The translations under genes and the position numbers were made by a program. From DTU019 sp050949825 (GTDB lineage Bacteria; Bacillota; Syntrophomonadia; Syntrophomonadales; Syntrophomonadaceae), in the NCBI GenBank assembly GCA_050949825.1, contig JBMNGL010000007.1, positions 434,001 through 498,000 on the forward strand: DNA of 64,000 nt. Direction: 5' to 3'. Shown here piece by piece: positions 42,754-51,756 of the stretch (its first letter is position 1; every line of letters begins with the position of its first letter). The notes under the pieces were generated by a model. That model did not search any database and had not been told where the DNA came from. It saw only the letters and a list, made by a program, of their open reading frames with translations.

Positions 42754-42908
42754 TGCTTATTCACCACCATAAATGGATTTGGAAGTATATTATACCATAA
42801 AACAGGAGCGTGGATTATGATATTGGGACGGTCAGAGGGTTCCCTGCCGGGGCTGTGAGCGGCTCTGCTAAAGGGAATGCTGGGCATCACCTTGGAGTAA
42901 AGCAGGGC

Positions 42909-42936
42909 AAGGGCTGTTCCTTGCGGAACAGCCCTT
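42909..42936 (-). terminator. terminator hairpin of the rubrerythrin gene
   Basis: AAGGGCTGTTCC (42909-42920) and GGAACAGCCCTT (42925-42936) form a perfect 12-bp stem with a 4-base loop, 11 bases past the rubrerythrin stop. A T-tract is weak on either strand, but stem strength and position suit a terminator. Confidence 0.65.
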
Positions 42937-42947
42937 TAAGGTTGAGA

Positions 42948-43487
42948 CTAGTAGTTTTCACACCATTCTTCGTAATAAGCCTGGGGATGGTCGCAAGCCG
43001 GGCACCGTTCCGGGGCGGTGGCGCCTTCATAGATATAACCGCAGTTGCGGCATTTCCATTTGATGGCGGCAGGCCGTTTAAATACCGTGCTCCGTTTTAT
43101 GCTTTGATATACTTTAAGATATCTTTTTTCATGCTCCACTTCCACCGCGGCAATGGCCTTGAATATGTCGGCGATTTCATCAAATCCTTCTTCACGGGCA
43201 ATGCGCTCAAATTCAGGATACATCTTGGTATGTTCCTCATGTTCTCCGCGGGCTGCATCGACCAGGTTTTCTTCAGTTCCGGGTATTGAACCGCCCATGA
43301 GGATTTTGAAGAATCGCTTGGCGTGTTCTTTTTCATTGAGAGCGGATTCACTAAAGAACTCGGCAATTTGTTCATAGCCGTCTTTTTTGGCCTGGCTGGC
43401 ATAATAATCGTATTTGTTGCGTGCCTGTGATTCCCCGGCAAAAGCCTGCCACAGATTTTGTTCTGTCTTTGATCCTTTCAGCTCCAT
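42948..43487 (-). CDS. rbr: rubrerythrin
   Basis: Non-haem iron peroxidase that reduces hydrogen peroxide in anaerobes. Seen: a four-helix diiron domain (1-135) with the paired motifs ALNEKEHAKRF and VEVEHEKRY plus FAGESQARNKY, and a C-terminal rubredoxin domain with CRNCGYIY and CPACDHPQ holding four Cys ligands. Length 179. AGGAGG lies before the ATG. It is a single-gene unit with its own terminator; control by a PerR-like repressor would be usual, but I saw no clear PerR box. Confidence 0.96.
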   Translation of the reverse strand: MELKGSKTEQNLWQAFAGESQARNKYDYYASQAKKDGYEQIAEFFSESALNEKEHAKRFFKILMGGSIPGTEENLVDAARGEHEEHTKMYPEFERIAREEGFDEIADIFKAIAAVEVEHEKRYLKVYQSIKRSTVFKRPAAIKWKCRNCGYIYEGATAPERCPACDHPQAYYEEWCENY

Positions 43488-43691
43488 GCGGTTGTCCTCC
43501 TTAACAATATTTTTTATGCTCAGACTATAAATAGAATAGCAGATTTATTGAAATAAATTAAATGGTGCAACAGTTATTTGGCCTACTTTATGGTTTTAGT
43601 GGTAGGAATTATCTGCCATGATGAAGAAATGTTCAAATAAGCAGCATCAACCCTGAGCCGTGGACCCCGTGGAGCAAAGAGGGTGGAAGGA

Positions 43692-45119
43692 ATGAGCAAT
43701 ATGCCCAAACGAACCTGTGCGGTGAGAAGCATAGAAGAAACCCGGGTTTGCAGCCTGGATTACCCGCTGGCCTCTGCAGGGGCCGACAGCATACATGATT
43801 TTCTGATTATTAGTCCAGACCGGCGCCATGTCGCTTATATAGCACAATTGGAGCAGGCACAGATGGTAGTCATTGATGGACGCCCACACCGAGAATGCCA
43901 GGGCATTGTTAAAGGTAGTCTGCTATTCAGCCCGGACAGCTCGCGTCTGGCTTACGTAGGCAGTTGCCATGGTCAGCAGATGGTGGTAGTCGATAACAAA
44001 GCCGCCAAAAGCTATGACGGCGTGCTGGCCGGCAGCCTGGTCTTTACTGCTGACAGCAGACGCATGGCCTATTCGGTGCAAAGCGGCAATCAACAGATGG
44101 TGATTGTTGATGGCCGTCGCCGCAGGAAATACGAGGGCATCCTCACCGCCAGCCTGCAGTTTTCACCGGATGGGCAGCGCTATCTGTATGCCGCCTGCAA
44201 AGATGGCCTGTGGATGGTGGTTGAGAATGGTGCGGAACAGCATCCCTATCAGGGCATTTCCGTAGGAACGCTGACCTTTAGCCCCGACAGCCGCCGAGTT
44301 GCTTATGCGGCCAAAAAGGATTATCGCTGGTTGGTGGTTTGTGACCAGCAGGAGGGCGAACCCTACAGCGCGGTGGGAGGCGGTTCCCTGGTTTTCAGTC
44401 CGGACAGCCGGCACCTGGCTTATGCGGTTTTAATTGGCAATCGCCCGGTAATGCTGGCGGGCAAATATGCCCCCTCCAAAGACAGCAAACAGATGGTGGT
44501 GGCTGATGGAGTGGAAGGCCGCCAGTATGACGCTATTGGCGGCGACAACCTGCGCTACAGCTCTGACGGCAGCATTCTGGCCTATGCAGCTATGGATGGC
44601 CACAAGGTGCTGGTAGTGGTCAATGGTGAAGAGGGGCCGCGTTTTGACGGCATTGGGCAATCCACCCTGGTATTCAGTCCCCGGGGGAATCAAATGGCTT
44701 ACATAGTACGGGAAAATCGCCGCTGGTCTGCAGTTATCAACGGGCAGCAGGGCAGGCGTTATGACACCTTCCTGGAAGGTGGGGTGGTGTTCAGTCCGGA
44801 TGGATTGCACTACGCCTATGCGGTGCGGCATGAAGGGCGGTCCTTTGTGGTTCGGGATGGCGTAGAAGGCCGAAGTTACGACGCCGTGGTGGGAGACAGC
44901 CTGGCCTTTTCTCCCGACTCCAATCATCTGGTTTATACCGCTCAAGATTCAGACCGGCAATTTGTGGTATATGACGGAGATGAGGGCCAGACCTATAACC
45001 TGCTCTACACCACACAGAAGCGGGGCATCATCTTTTCGTCTTCCAGCCGAATTCATTATCTGGCCTTAATGCCCAATGGAGAGTTTCGCTTGATCGAAGA
45101 AGAGGTGCAGGTTTTTTAA
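43692..45119 (+). CDS. beta-propeller protein with WD40/PD40-like repeats
   Basis: 475 residues made of about ten repeats of the form LxFSPDSRRxAYxxxxxxxxMVVxDGxxGxxYDGI (pieces such as LLFSPDSSRLAYV, LTFSPDSRRVAYAA and LAFSPDSNHLVYT are visible). This is the TolB-like propeller pattern. There is no signal peptide, so it is probably cytoplasmic, unlike TolB. Binding partner unknown. ATG 43692 is preferred, with GAGGGTGG 5 bases upstream; GTG 43683 and ATG 43701 are alternatives. Confidence 0.82.
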   Translation: MSNMPKRTCAVRSIEETRVCSLDYPLASAGADSIHDFLIISPDRRHVAYIAQLEQAQMVVIDGRPHRECQGIVKGSLLFSPDSSRLAYVGSCHGQQMVVVDNKAAKSYDGVLAGSLVFTADSRRMAYSVQSGNQQMVIVDGRRRRKYEGILTASLQFSPDGQRYLYAACKDGLWMVVENGAEQHPYQGISVGTLTFSPDSRRVAYAAKKDYRWLVVCDQQEGEPYSAVGGGSLVFSPDSRHLAYAVLIGNRPVMLAGKYAPSKDSKQMVVADGVEGRQYDAIGGDNLRYSSDGSILAYAAMDGHKVLVVVNGEEGPRFDGIGQSTLVFSPRGNQMAYIVRENRRWSAVINGQQGRRYDTFLEGGVVFSPDGLHYAYAVRHEGRSFVVRDGVEGRSYDAVVGDSLAFSPDSNHLVYTAQDSDRQFVVYDGDEGQTYNLLYTTQKRGIIFSSSSRIHYLALMPNGEFRLIEEEVQVF

Positions 45120-45198
45120 GCATATCCATGCAGCAGCAGCAGTGGTGGAAATAAGCCTTTCTGTAATACAATAATGGTAAGAGAGGAGGGAAAAGGAC

Positions 45199-45522
45199 AT
45201 GGATAATGAGGTAAGGATTGTTTTAAAGCCTGAGATGAGTGCCAAATATGAGGGAGAACTTAAGGACGGCAAGCCTCATGGGCAGGGGACTGCCTATTAT
45301 CGCAATGGCGGCAGCTATGTTGGGGAGTGGAAAGACGGCCTGCGCAGCGGTTATGGCAAGGAGTATTATCCTGACGGCAACATACGCTATGATGGAAATT
45401 GGGCTAATGGAGTTCGGCATGGCTATGGCAAAGCATATACTGACGATGGATTCATGATTTATGAGGGTGAGTGGAAAGACAGTAAACCGATCAACTACAA
45501 GCTTAGCTGGATGATGCCTTAG
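45199..45522 (+). CDS. MORN-repeat protein
   Basis: 107 residues with three to four MORN repeats (KYEGELKDGKPHGQGTAYY, SYVGEWKDGLRSGYGKEYY, RYDGNWANGVRHGYGKAY, IYEGEWKDSKP). MORN repeats in bacteria serve as protein or lipid contact surfaces. There is no signal or membrane segment. It follows the propeller gene by 80 bases, with GAGGAGGG before its ATG; both look like repeat-based scaffolds, but no functional link is shown. Confidence 0.85.
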   Translation: MDNEVRIVLKPEMSAKYEGELKDGKPHGQGTAYYRNGGSYVGEWKDGLRSGYGKEYYPDGNIRYDGNWANGVRHGYGKAYTDDGFMIYEGEWKDSKPINYKLSWMMP

Positions 45523-45730
45523 TATAGATTAGTAAGTGTTCAGGGGGCAGGGTGGTCGACCCGATGGACATCATCCTGTCCCTTATTGCATGGTGTTGGT
45601 GGGGGCCTTGTTCCTGAAAAAGATTGATACAATCGCGGTTTAGGCGACTGAAAACCCCGGCCAGTGCTTTGAGTTGCCCCTCGGTCTGCCGGGCAGGCTT
45701 GAACCGCCTGTTCAGGTGTCAAGCGATTTC
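45523..45730. other. intergenic region, degenerate sequence
   Basis: About 210 bases between the MORN gene and the next promoter hold no convincing gene. CAGGGGGCAGGGTGG at 45541 resembles the dispersed GGGGAC repeats. A G/C-rich stretch (45630-45720) could be decayed coding sequence, but I could not identify it. Confidence 0.3.
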
Positions 45731-45759
45731 TTGAAAACACCGATATAACAAAATATGAC
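45731..45759 (+). promoter_or_regulatory. promoter of the GGDEF/HD-GYP gene
   Basis: TTGAAA (45731-45736) and TATGAC (45754-45759) have a 17-base spacer and lie 50 bases before the start codon. Confidence 0.5.
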
Positions 45760-45809
45760 ACTATTCCCTTAATAATGTTGCCCATGTTAAAGCTTAAAGG
45801 GGTGTTTAT

Positions 45810-48293
45810 ATGACCCTACGTTGCAGAACGCTGTTATTGCTTGGCGTTGCTCTTATAGGCCTGGTACTGGCGATTTACCTGAGCATACAGGACCTTACCT
45901 GGGACAGCATCTATGAATTGGAAGACAATAGCGTTAGGAGCAATCTGGCCAGGGTAGAGAATGCCCTGCTCCGCGAAGCTCAGGCTATGGAAGCGGTGAC
46001 CGCCGACTATAGCCAGGGGGATGATACCTATAGTTATATAGAGGATAGAAACACCGTCTTTTTAGACAACAACCTGGCTGATTCGACATTTATAAACCTG
46101 CGCTTTAATATCATGGCCTTCTATGACAACCAGGGGCAACTGCTTTACGGCAAGGGGTATGATTTGCTGCAGCAGAGCGAAATCCCCTATCCCCAATCGC
46201 TGACCGCGATGCTGATCGACCGTGGTGCAGTATTGCGATCCAGTGAGGAGCGCTGGCGCTTTTTTGGCCTGATGATGCTCCCCGAAGGCCCCATGTTGGT
46301 GTGCTCTACGCCGATTATCACCAGCGCACAAAAGGGTCCGGTCCAAGGTTCACTGGTAAGCGGACGTTTTTTAAACCCGGCTGTAATAACCCATCTGGCC
46401 ACCACCACCCAGCTTGATCTGAAGATTACCGCTCTGGATACCATTAGTGCAGAACCAGCATATGAGCCCATCCTTGCGCAGTTAAATCTCCCTGGTAACC
46501 AGCCTGTCATATTTAGACTCGACAATGAGTTGATCGGAGGCTATCAGTATCTGAAGGATGTTAAGGGAGAACCGGCGCTGCTTATCGAGATTACACAGCC
46601 GCGGGATATTTATAAAGCCGGTTTGCAAACGGTTACCCACATCGCTGCCGTCATAGCCTTCTGGGGGCTGATCTTTGGCCTGTTGGTCCTGGTGTTTATG
46701 GAAAATTCCCTCCTGTCCCGGCTGATGCGCCTCAACCGGGAGGTTGCCGCCATCGGCAAACTTGAGGATTTTTCTGCCCGGGTAAGCCAAAGCGGGCATG
46801 ATGAAATCTCCCAACTGGCCGATTCAGTAAATTTTATGATGGGGGAATTGGAGGAGTCGCATGCACGCCTGCTTGAAAATGACCTGCGCTTGCGCCGCAT
46901 CAACGATCACATGCTGGATATTGTCAGTCAGGTAAATGCTGCTGGTATGCTGCAATATGCCAGTCCTTCTTTTACCCGCGTATTGGGATACGATACAGAA
47001 GTGCTCTTGAACAGCTCCTTTTTGCGCCTGATCCATGAAGATGATCAGGGCCATTTCAGCAGCATGATGTCGGATGTAATTCGGAGTTTAAAGCCCGCTG
47101 CGGTGGAATTGCGGCTCAAAAACGTCCGGGGGGATTACCTGTGGATGGAGATGATGATGAATCCTATTATAAATGAGATGGAGGTTAGCGGCGCTGTACT
47201 GGCGGGTCGCGATATAACCGTTCGCAAGCAGGCCCAAGACAGGATTCGCTATATCAGCTATCATGATAGCTTAACCGGTTTATACAATCGCACCTATTTT
47301 GAGCAGGAAATGATGGCACTAAAACGATCTGAAGGCATACCGATGGCCTTATTCGTCTGTGACCTGGATGGATTAAAAATTATAAACGATACCCTGGGAC
47401 ACAGAAGCGGGGACTGGCTGCTGCAAAGAACCGCGCAACTGCTTAAGGGATGCTGCGGACCGGACGATATCATAGCCCGCATCGGGGGAGATGAATTCGC
47501 CCTGTTAATGCACAACTGCAATCGCATCGGGGTGGAGTATATTTATCAACTGATCAAAGAACGGGTTGAACAGCATAATGCCAGTAATCCTGAAATCCCC
47601 ATGGCCATATCGATAGGCTACGCTATTCGCTATGATCCCAATTTCAGCATGGCCAGTCTATTCCAGGAAGCGGATAACAATATGTACCGTGAAAAGCTGC
47701 ACAGTAAGCAGAGCGGGCACAGCGGTTTGGTGGCCACGCTTATGCAGGCTTTGCAGGAAAGAGACTTTGTCACCGGGGGACATGTAGACCGCATGGATGA
47801 ACTGGTTCGGGATATGGGAGAAATTCTGGGCTTGACCTCAAATCAGATCAACGATTTGTGCTTATTGGCCAGATTCCATGATATCGGCAAGGTGGGCATA
47901 CCTGATGCAATATTATTCAAGCCCGGGCCTCTGACAGCTGATGAATATGAGCAAATGCAGCAGCATACGGAAATAGGCTACCGCATTGCTCGTGCCGCTA
48001 CTGACCTGCAACCGATAGCCGATTGGATATTGAAGCATCATGAATGGTGGAACGGGGCGGGCTATCCCCTGGGACTCAAAGGTGACGAAATACCCTTGGA
48101 ATGTCGGATATTGGCCATTGTTGATGCTTTCGACGCTATCATCAGTGTCCGCCCTTACCGCGCAGCCCGCTCGGTTGCAGAGGCCTTGCAGGAGTTAGAG
48201 CTAAATGCCGGGATTCAATTCGATCCCTTCCTGGTGGAAATCTTTACCCAAATGATTAATACTAAGAAAAGCCCTGCTGGAGTGGCTGATTAG
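45810..48293 (+). CDS. membrane c-di-GMP protein: CHASE4-HAMP-PAS-GGDEF-HD-GYP
   Basis: 827 residues. Domains: membrane helix (about 7-27), an extracellular CHASE4-like sensor (about 40-265), a second helix (about 270-295), HAMP (about 300-350), PAS (about 365-470), GGDEF diguanylate cyclase (about 480-640, with intact GGDEF in ARIGGDEFALLM) and HD-GYP phosphodiesterase (about 645-815, with HDIGKVGIPDAILFK, HHEWWNGAGYP and DAFDAI). Both catalytic cores look intact, so the protein could make and break c-di-GMP, with one activity dominating according to the signal. The ligand is unknown. Confidence 0.93.
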   Translation: MTLRCRTLLLLGVALIGLVLAIYLSIQDLTWDSIYELEDNSVRSNLARVENALLREAQAMEAVTADYSQGDDTYSYIEDRNTVFLDNNLADSTFINLRFNIMAFYDNQGQLLYGKGYDLLQQSEIPYPQSLTAMLIDRGAVLRSSEERWRFFGLMMLPEGPMLVCSTPIITSAQKGPVQGSLVSGRFLNPAVITHLATTTQLDLKITALDTISAEPAYEPILAQLNLPGNQPVIFRLDNELIGGYQYLKDVKGEPALLIEITQPRDIYKAGLQTVTHIAAVIAFWGLIFGLLVLVFMENSLLSRLMRLNREVAAIGKLEDFSARVSQSGHDEISQLADSVNFMMGELEESHARLLENDLRLRRINDHMLDIVSQVNAAGMLQYASPSFTRVLGYDTEVLLNSSFLRLIHEDDQGHFSSMMSDVIRSLKPAAVELRLKNVRGDYLWMEMMMNPIINEMEVSGAVLAGRDITVRKQAQDRIRYISYHDSLTGLYNRTYFEQEMMALKRSEGIPMALFVCDLDGLKIINDTLGHRSGDWLLQRTAQLLKGCCGPDDIIARIGGDEFALLMHNCNRIGVEYIYQLIKERVEQHNASNPEIPMAISIGYAIRYDPNFSMASLFQEADNNMYREKLHSKQSGHSGLVATLMQALQERDFVTGGHVDRMDELVRDMGEILGLTSNQINDLCLLARFHDIGKVGIPDAILFKPGPLTADEYEQMQQHTEIGYRIARAATDLQPIADWILKHHEWWNGAGYPLGLKGDEIPLECRILAIVDAFDAIISVRPYRAARSVAEALQELELNAGIQFDPFLVEIFTQMINTKKSPAGVAD

Positions 48294-48377
48294 ACATAGG
48301 ATGGCAGTATGGATCCAGTTGGGTGACCGACGTCAATGCAGTTTTCTATGTTTAACCAAAGCGAAAGGAGAGATATG

Positions 48378-48557
48378 ATGGACAACTCGGAAAAGGTCTG
48401 GCAAGCCTTTCAAAAGGCGGGGCAGCCGCTGAGCTCCAAAGAAGTCGCGGCTGCTACGGGATTGGAGAAAAAGGAAGTGGATAAGATCATCAAAAAATTG
48501 AAAGACAGCGGAAAACTGGATTCACCCAAACGCTGTTTCTATCAGCCCAAAGCTTAG
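48378..48557 (+). CDS. small winged-helix protein
   Basis: 59 residues with a winged-helix pattern: WQAFQKAGQPLSSKEVAAATGLEKKEVDKIIKKLKDSGKL, then SPKRCFYQPKA as a wing. It resembles stand-alone wHTH proteins of Clostridia. AAAGGAGA lies 7 bases before ATG 48378. There is no effector domain; a DNA-binding role is inferred. Confidence 0.7.
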   Translation: MDNSEKVWQAFQKAGQPLSSKEVAAATGLEKKEVDKIIKKLKDSGKLDSPKRCFYQPKA

Positions 48558-48576
48558 AAAAACTGCCTGGGGCGTT

Positions 48577-48717
48577 TCATTGTATTGCCGATCTGATTAA
48601 TGAACTACGGAGCTCAAATCTGTTCGTTAAGGTGCCCTGATCAAAGCTTACCAGATCATTAATACATCTTAACAAGGTGGGTTTGCCTGCTCCAGAAATG
48701 CCTGCGAGGCCCCAGAA
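48577..48717 (-). pseudogene. remnant of an ABC transporter ATPase (MetN-like)
   Basis: On the minus strand a 46-codon frame reads FWGLAGISGAGKPTLLRC then INDLVSFDQGTL. It matches the Walker A region of MetN-like ATPases (ISGAGKST-LIRCIN), with Pro replacing the key Ser. It is bounded by stop codons on both sides, with no ribosome site and no other ABC motifs. It looks like a decayed fragment. Confidence 0.45.
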
Positions 48718-48922
48718 TCAGATGCTCACCACACCCCTGGCCGCCATTCAGGTCGACACAGTTCTCCTATCGGCCTGCTTGATCAAATCTGCTCCCTGCT
48801 TGCTTATTACGGCCTATCCGCCTTCTAGAGAATTTGTATATAATATTCATAATATGGCTTATTATGTAAGACTGCGGCTATTATGTAAATAAGGCTGATT
48901 TTTGGTGGGTGAGGATCAGGTT
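48718..48922. other. intergenic region before the WYL regulator
   Basis: No gene is supported. The distal part (48830-48890) is A/T-rich and may hold the promoter of the WYL gene, but no clear -35/-10 pair stands out. Confidence 0.3.
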
Positions 48923-50215
48923 ATGGGAAGGAGAGTGCTTATTTTGGCTAAAAACCGTACCACGGCAATGACAAAAAAGGCCTTGCAGACCAGGGAATAT
49001 ATATTAAATCATCCCCGAGCCACCCCGGAGGAGGTGATGAATGCGGTCAAGATTAAATCCGAAGCCAGTCTATACAGGCTTTTGCTGGGCTTTGCCGATG
49101 ACCCCGAGGTCTGTCAGGATGGGGTCTTTGCCCTGGTTGAGCAGGGCGGCAATCTGACTGTTGATTACCTGGAGGATTATTTGAAGCAGGATAAGGACCC
49201 TGATGCCAGGCCGCCCCTGGAGGAGCGCCTCCTCTACCTGTATAAAGACCTGGAAACTGCCAGCCGTCATGGTGGCATAAGTTTTGAAACCTTATACAAG
49301 CACTACCGGGAACTGTTGGAGCAGTACTCCCTTGACCTGCCTAAAGAAGCCTCCATCAAGCGCTCCCTGCAAAGGGATTTGGCCCGCCTGGAATCATTCG
49401 GTATTATCATTGATCGTCCCTCTGCCGGCAGTAAAAATCGAACCTATCGCCTGCAGCAGGAATACCTGCCCAAGCTCAGCCTGGAAAGCGCTGCGGTTCT
49501 CTATGTTTCCACCCTGCTGCACCGTGATACCCTGTTGGACAATGCCATCACTACCGTGCAGGCCACCATGGAAAGCGGCTTTTTCAAAGGGATGCCACAG
49601 CGTGCCAAACTTCTAAAAGAACGCATCTATATCCTGGGGGACACCCTGCTCCATCCCGAACAGTTCGGCAGCATATTGGGCAGCCTGGTTCGTGCGGTGA
49701 GCGAGTCCTATCGGGTTAAGGTTGAATATGTAAACAACGATGGCAGGACCTCTTCGCGCCTACTGGAGCCATTGGGTTTGCTTTGCAAGCGTAGCGTATG
49801 GTATCTGATTGCCCGGCAGAGCAAAAAACCGGAGGTGCGCACCTTCCGGGTTGATCAGATTCAGCATTTAATCAATCGGGAAACCGATAAGTTCACCTAC
49901 CCCGGCAGCTTCTCTCTGACAGCGCATATTGGCAACAGCTGGGGGGTTTTCTGCAATGATTCGGTGCAGGTGGTGCGCCTGCGCTTCTCCCCGCTGACCG
50001 CCGCGCGGGTAAAAAAACTCTGCTACCATCCCAGCCAGCAGGTGGTGGAGGAATTGGCCGATGGGTCAGTGGTGCTGCAGTTTGAGGTCTGCGGCCTGAT
50101 TGAAATGCAGAGTTGGATCATGCAATGGGGCAATCAGGTTGAGGTTCTGGAACCGGCGGCACTGAGAAAAAGGGTGCGCGACCAGGCCGCCAGCATAGTG
50201 GCACTATATGGCTAG
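48923..50215 (+). CDS. WYL-domain transcriptional regulator
   Basis: About 430 residues. Two helical DNA-binding segments (about 15-60, and 130-165 with IKRSLQRDLARLESFGI) are followed by a WYL domain (about 260-350: YRVKVEYVNNDG, LLEPLGLLCKRSVWYLIARQ, RTFRVDQIQHL) and a WCX-type C-terminal extension. WYL proteins bind nucleic-acid ligands and often control defence or DNA-damage genes. No such genes are adjacent, so its targets are unknown. ATG 48923 has GAGG about 8 bases upstream; TTG 48944 with AAGGAGAG is equally possible. Confidence 0.85.
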   Translation: MGRRVLILAKNRTTAMTKKALQTREYILNHPRATPEEVMNAVKIKSEASLYRLLLGFADDPEVCQDGVFALVEQGGNLTVDYLEDYLKQDKDPDARPPLEERLLYLYKDLETASRHGGISFETLYKHYRELLEQYSLDLPKEASIKRSLQRDLARLESFGIIIDRPSAGSKNRTYRLQQEYLPKLSLESAAVLYVSTLLHRDTLLDNAITTVQATMESGFFKGMPQRAKLLKERIYILGDTLLHPEQFGSILGSLVRAVSESYRVKVEYVNNDGRTSSRLLEPLGLLCKRSVWYLIARQSKKPEVRTFRVDQIQHLINRETDKFTYPGSFSLTAHIGNSWGVFCNDSVQVVRLRFSPLTAARVKKLCYHPSQQVVEELADGSVVLQFEVCGLIEMQSWIMQWGNQVEVLEPAALRKRVRDQAASIVALYG

Positions 50216-50505
50216 CAAGATCAGCCTGGAGATCGCATTCAGGTATTGCTGTTTATTGCATTTCTGCTTGCCAAACACTTGAGGGTTTTGCATAATTAAC
50301 TTTTGCAGAATAGCCTTCAATATAGTGGAGCCTGAAAGATGGTTACACCATATATCGTGCCTTGCTAAGAAAAATCCTCACTTAACAGAAAAACGAGAAT
50401 AGAAAACTGCTCGAACAAAAATGATTTAATTTGTATATTATGAAAATCAGGTATTTGAGTAAACTTAAAACAATACCATAAACAGATAGACATAGGGGTA
50501 TAAAT
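50216..50505. other. intergenic region before the flavoprotein pair
   Basis: 290 bases without a supported gene. The sequence becomes A/T-rich toward 50505, in line with the following two genes. I see no strong terminator or repeat. Confidence 0.3.
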
Positions 50506-51741
50506 ATGAAAATAAAGAAGCATGTAATGGTAGTGGGGGGAGGGGCGGCTGGAATGACAGCTGCTATTTCTGCCGGAAGACTAGGCGCTGATGTCACGAT
50601 ACTTGAGAAAAATCCGCGGGTAGGCAAGAAATTACTGGCTACAGGCAATGGACGGTGCAACTTCACTAATATAAACACCGATATTACATATTACCATGGC
50701 GCTAACCCCAAATTTGCGTATAGTGCATTATCAAATTTCTCCATGGATGATACTATCAGGTTTTTCGAGAAATTGGGAATTGCTCATAAAGTGGAGGATT
50801 TGGGGAAGGTCTTCCCGATGTCCGATCAGGCTTCAAGTATTCTTGATGTGCTTTTGTATGAATTGCGTGAGTTGGGCATCAACATTGTTGGTGAGGCCAA
50901 TGTAGCTGACATCACCAAGAAAGATGATAAGTTTGTCATCGAACTGAAGGATCGAAGAGTCTACCAGGGTGATAAGGTTATTATTGCTACAGGCGGCAAG
51001 GCTATGCCTTCCAGCGGTTCTGACGGCAAGGGCTATGATCTGGCAACCAGGTTCGGTCATACCATTATAGATATTTTCCCTGCTTTGGTGCAATTGATGT
51101 TGGAAGGATCTTTTTTTAAACGTATTGAGGGAGTCAAATTTGTTGGAACTGCTGAAATAATACATAATAATAAAGCTATTGTTAAAGACAGGGGCGATAT
51201 TCTTTTCACTAATTATGGAGTATCGGGTCCACCCATTTTGCAGATCAGCAGGAAAGCGGGAGAACTGTTGAATGAAGGGAAAGAAGCGTATTTAAAAATT
51301 ACTATTATGGATATGATGCCTAAAGAAGATTTGAGAAAACTTATCAATAAACGAATGCAAATTGGTGCAAAAAAACCTGTTGACTTTAGCCTGGTTGGTC
51401 TGATAAACAAAAGATTGATTCCCGTAGTGCTGAGAGAAGCGGGTATTAATGACATAAAGCGCCCTGTCGCTAGTTTGTCTGCTAAAGAGCAAGAAGGGAT
51501 AATAGACATTTTAACCGACTGGAGGTTTAAGGTCAGGGGAACCAGGAGTTGGCCTAGCGCCCAGGTAACGGCAGGCGGTGTCGACACCAGGGAAATAAAT
51601 CAAGATACTATGGAATCAAAATTAGTCAAAGGCTTATTTTTTGCTGGTGAAATAATCGATATAGACGGGCAATGTGGTGGTTTTAATCTGCAGTGGGCGT
51701 GGTCATCCGGATTTGTTGCAGGACAGAGCGCAGCACTATAA
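50506..51741 (+). CDS. BaiN/HI0933-family FAD-dependent oxidoreductase
   Basis: 411 residues. Seen: N-terminal Rossmann FAD site VVGGGAAGMTAAI, the family block KNPRVGKKLLATGNGRCNFTN, ATGGKAMPSSGSDGKGYDLA, and the C-terminal FAD contact VKGLFFAGEIIDIDGQCGGFNLQWAW. The family includes BaiN, proposed in bile-acid reduction, and many proteins of unknown substrate. Third codon positions are visibly richer in A/T than in neighbouring genes, as in the next gene. The gap to the next gene is 15 bases, so the two form one operon. Confidence 0.88.
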   Translation: MKIKKHVMVVGGGAAGMTAAISAGRLGADVTILEKNPRVGKKLLATGNGRCNFTNINTDITYYHGANPKFAYSALSNFSMDDTIRFFEKLGIAHKVEDLGKVFPMSDQASSILDVLLYELRELGINIVGEANVADITKKDDKFVIELKDRRVYQGDKVIIATGGKAMPSSGSDGKGYDLATRFGHTIIDIFPALVQLMLEGSFFKRIEGVKFVGTAEIIHNNKAIVKDRGDILFTNYGVSGPPILQISRKAGELLNEGKEAYLKITIMDMMPKEDLRKLINKRMQIGAKKPVDFSLVGLINKRLIPVVLREAGINDIKRPVASLSAKEQEGIIDILTDWRFKVRGTRSWPSAQVTAGGVDTREINQDTMESKLVKGLFFAGEIIDIDGQCGGFNLQWAWSSGFVAGQSAAL

Positions 51742-51756
51742 ATAACGGGAGGCTTT

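Noticed and set aside
45540..45785. 81-codon minus-strand frame before the GGDEF/HD-GYP gene
   Set aside because: No ribosome site, no family, and it covers the promoter of the next gene.
48677..48892. 71-codon plus-strand frame before the WYL gene
   Set aside because: No ribosome site or family pattern; it runs partly opposite the ABC ATPase remnant.
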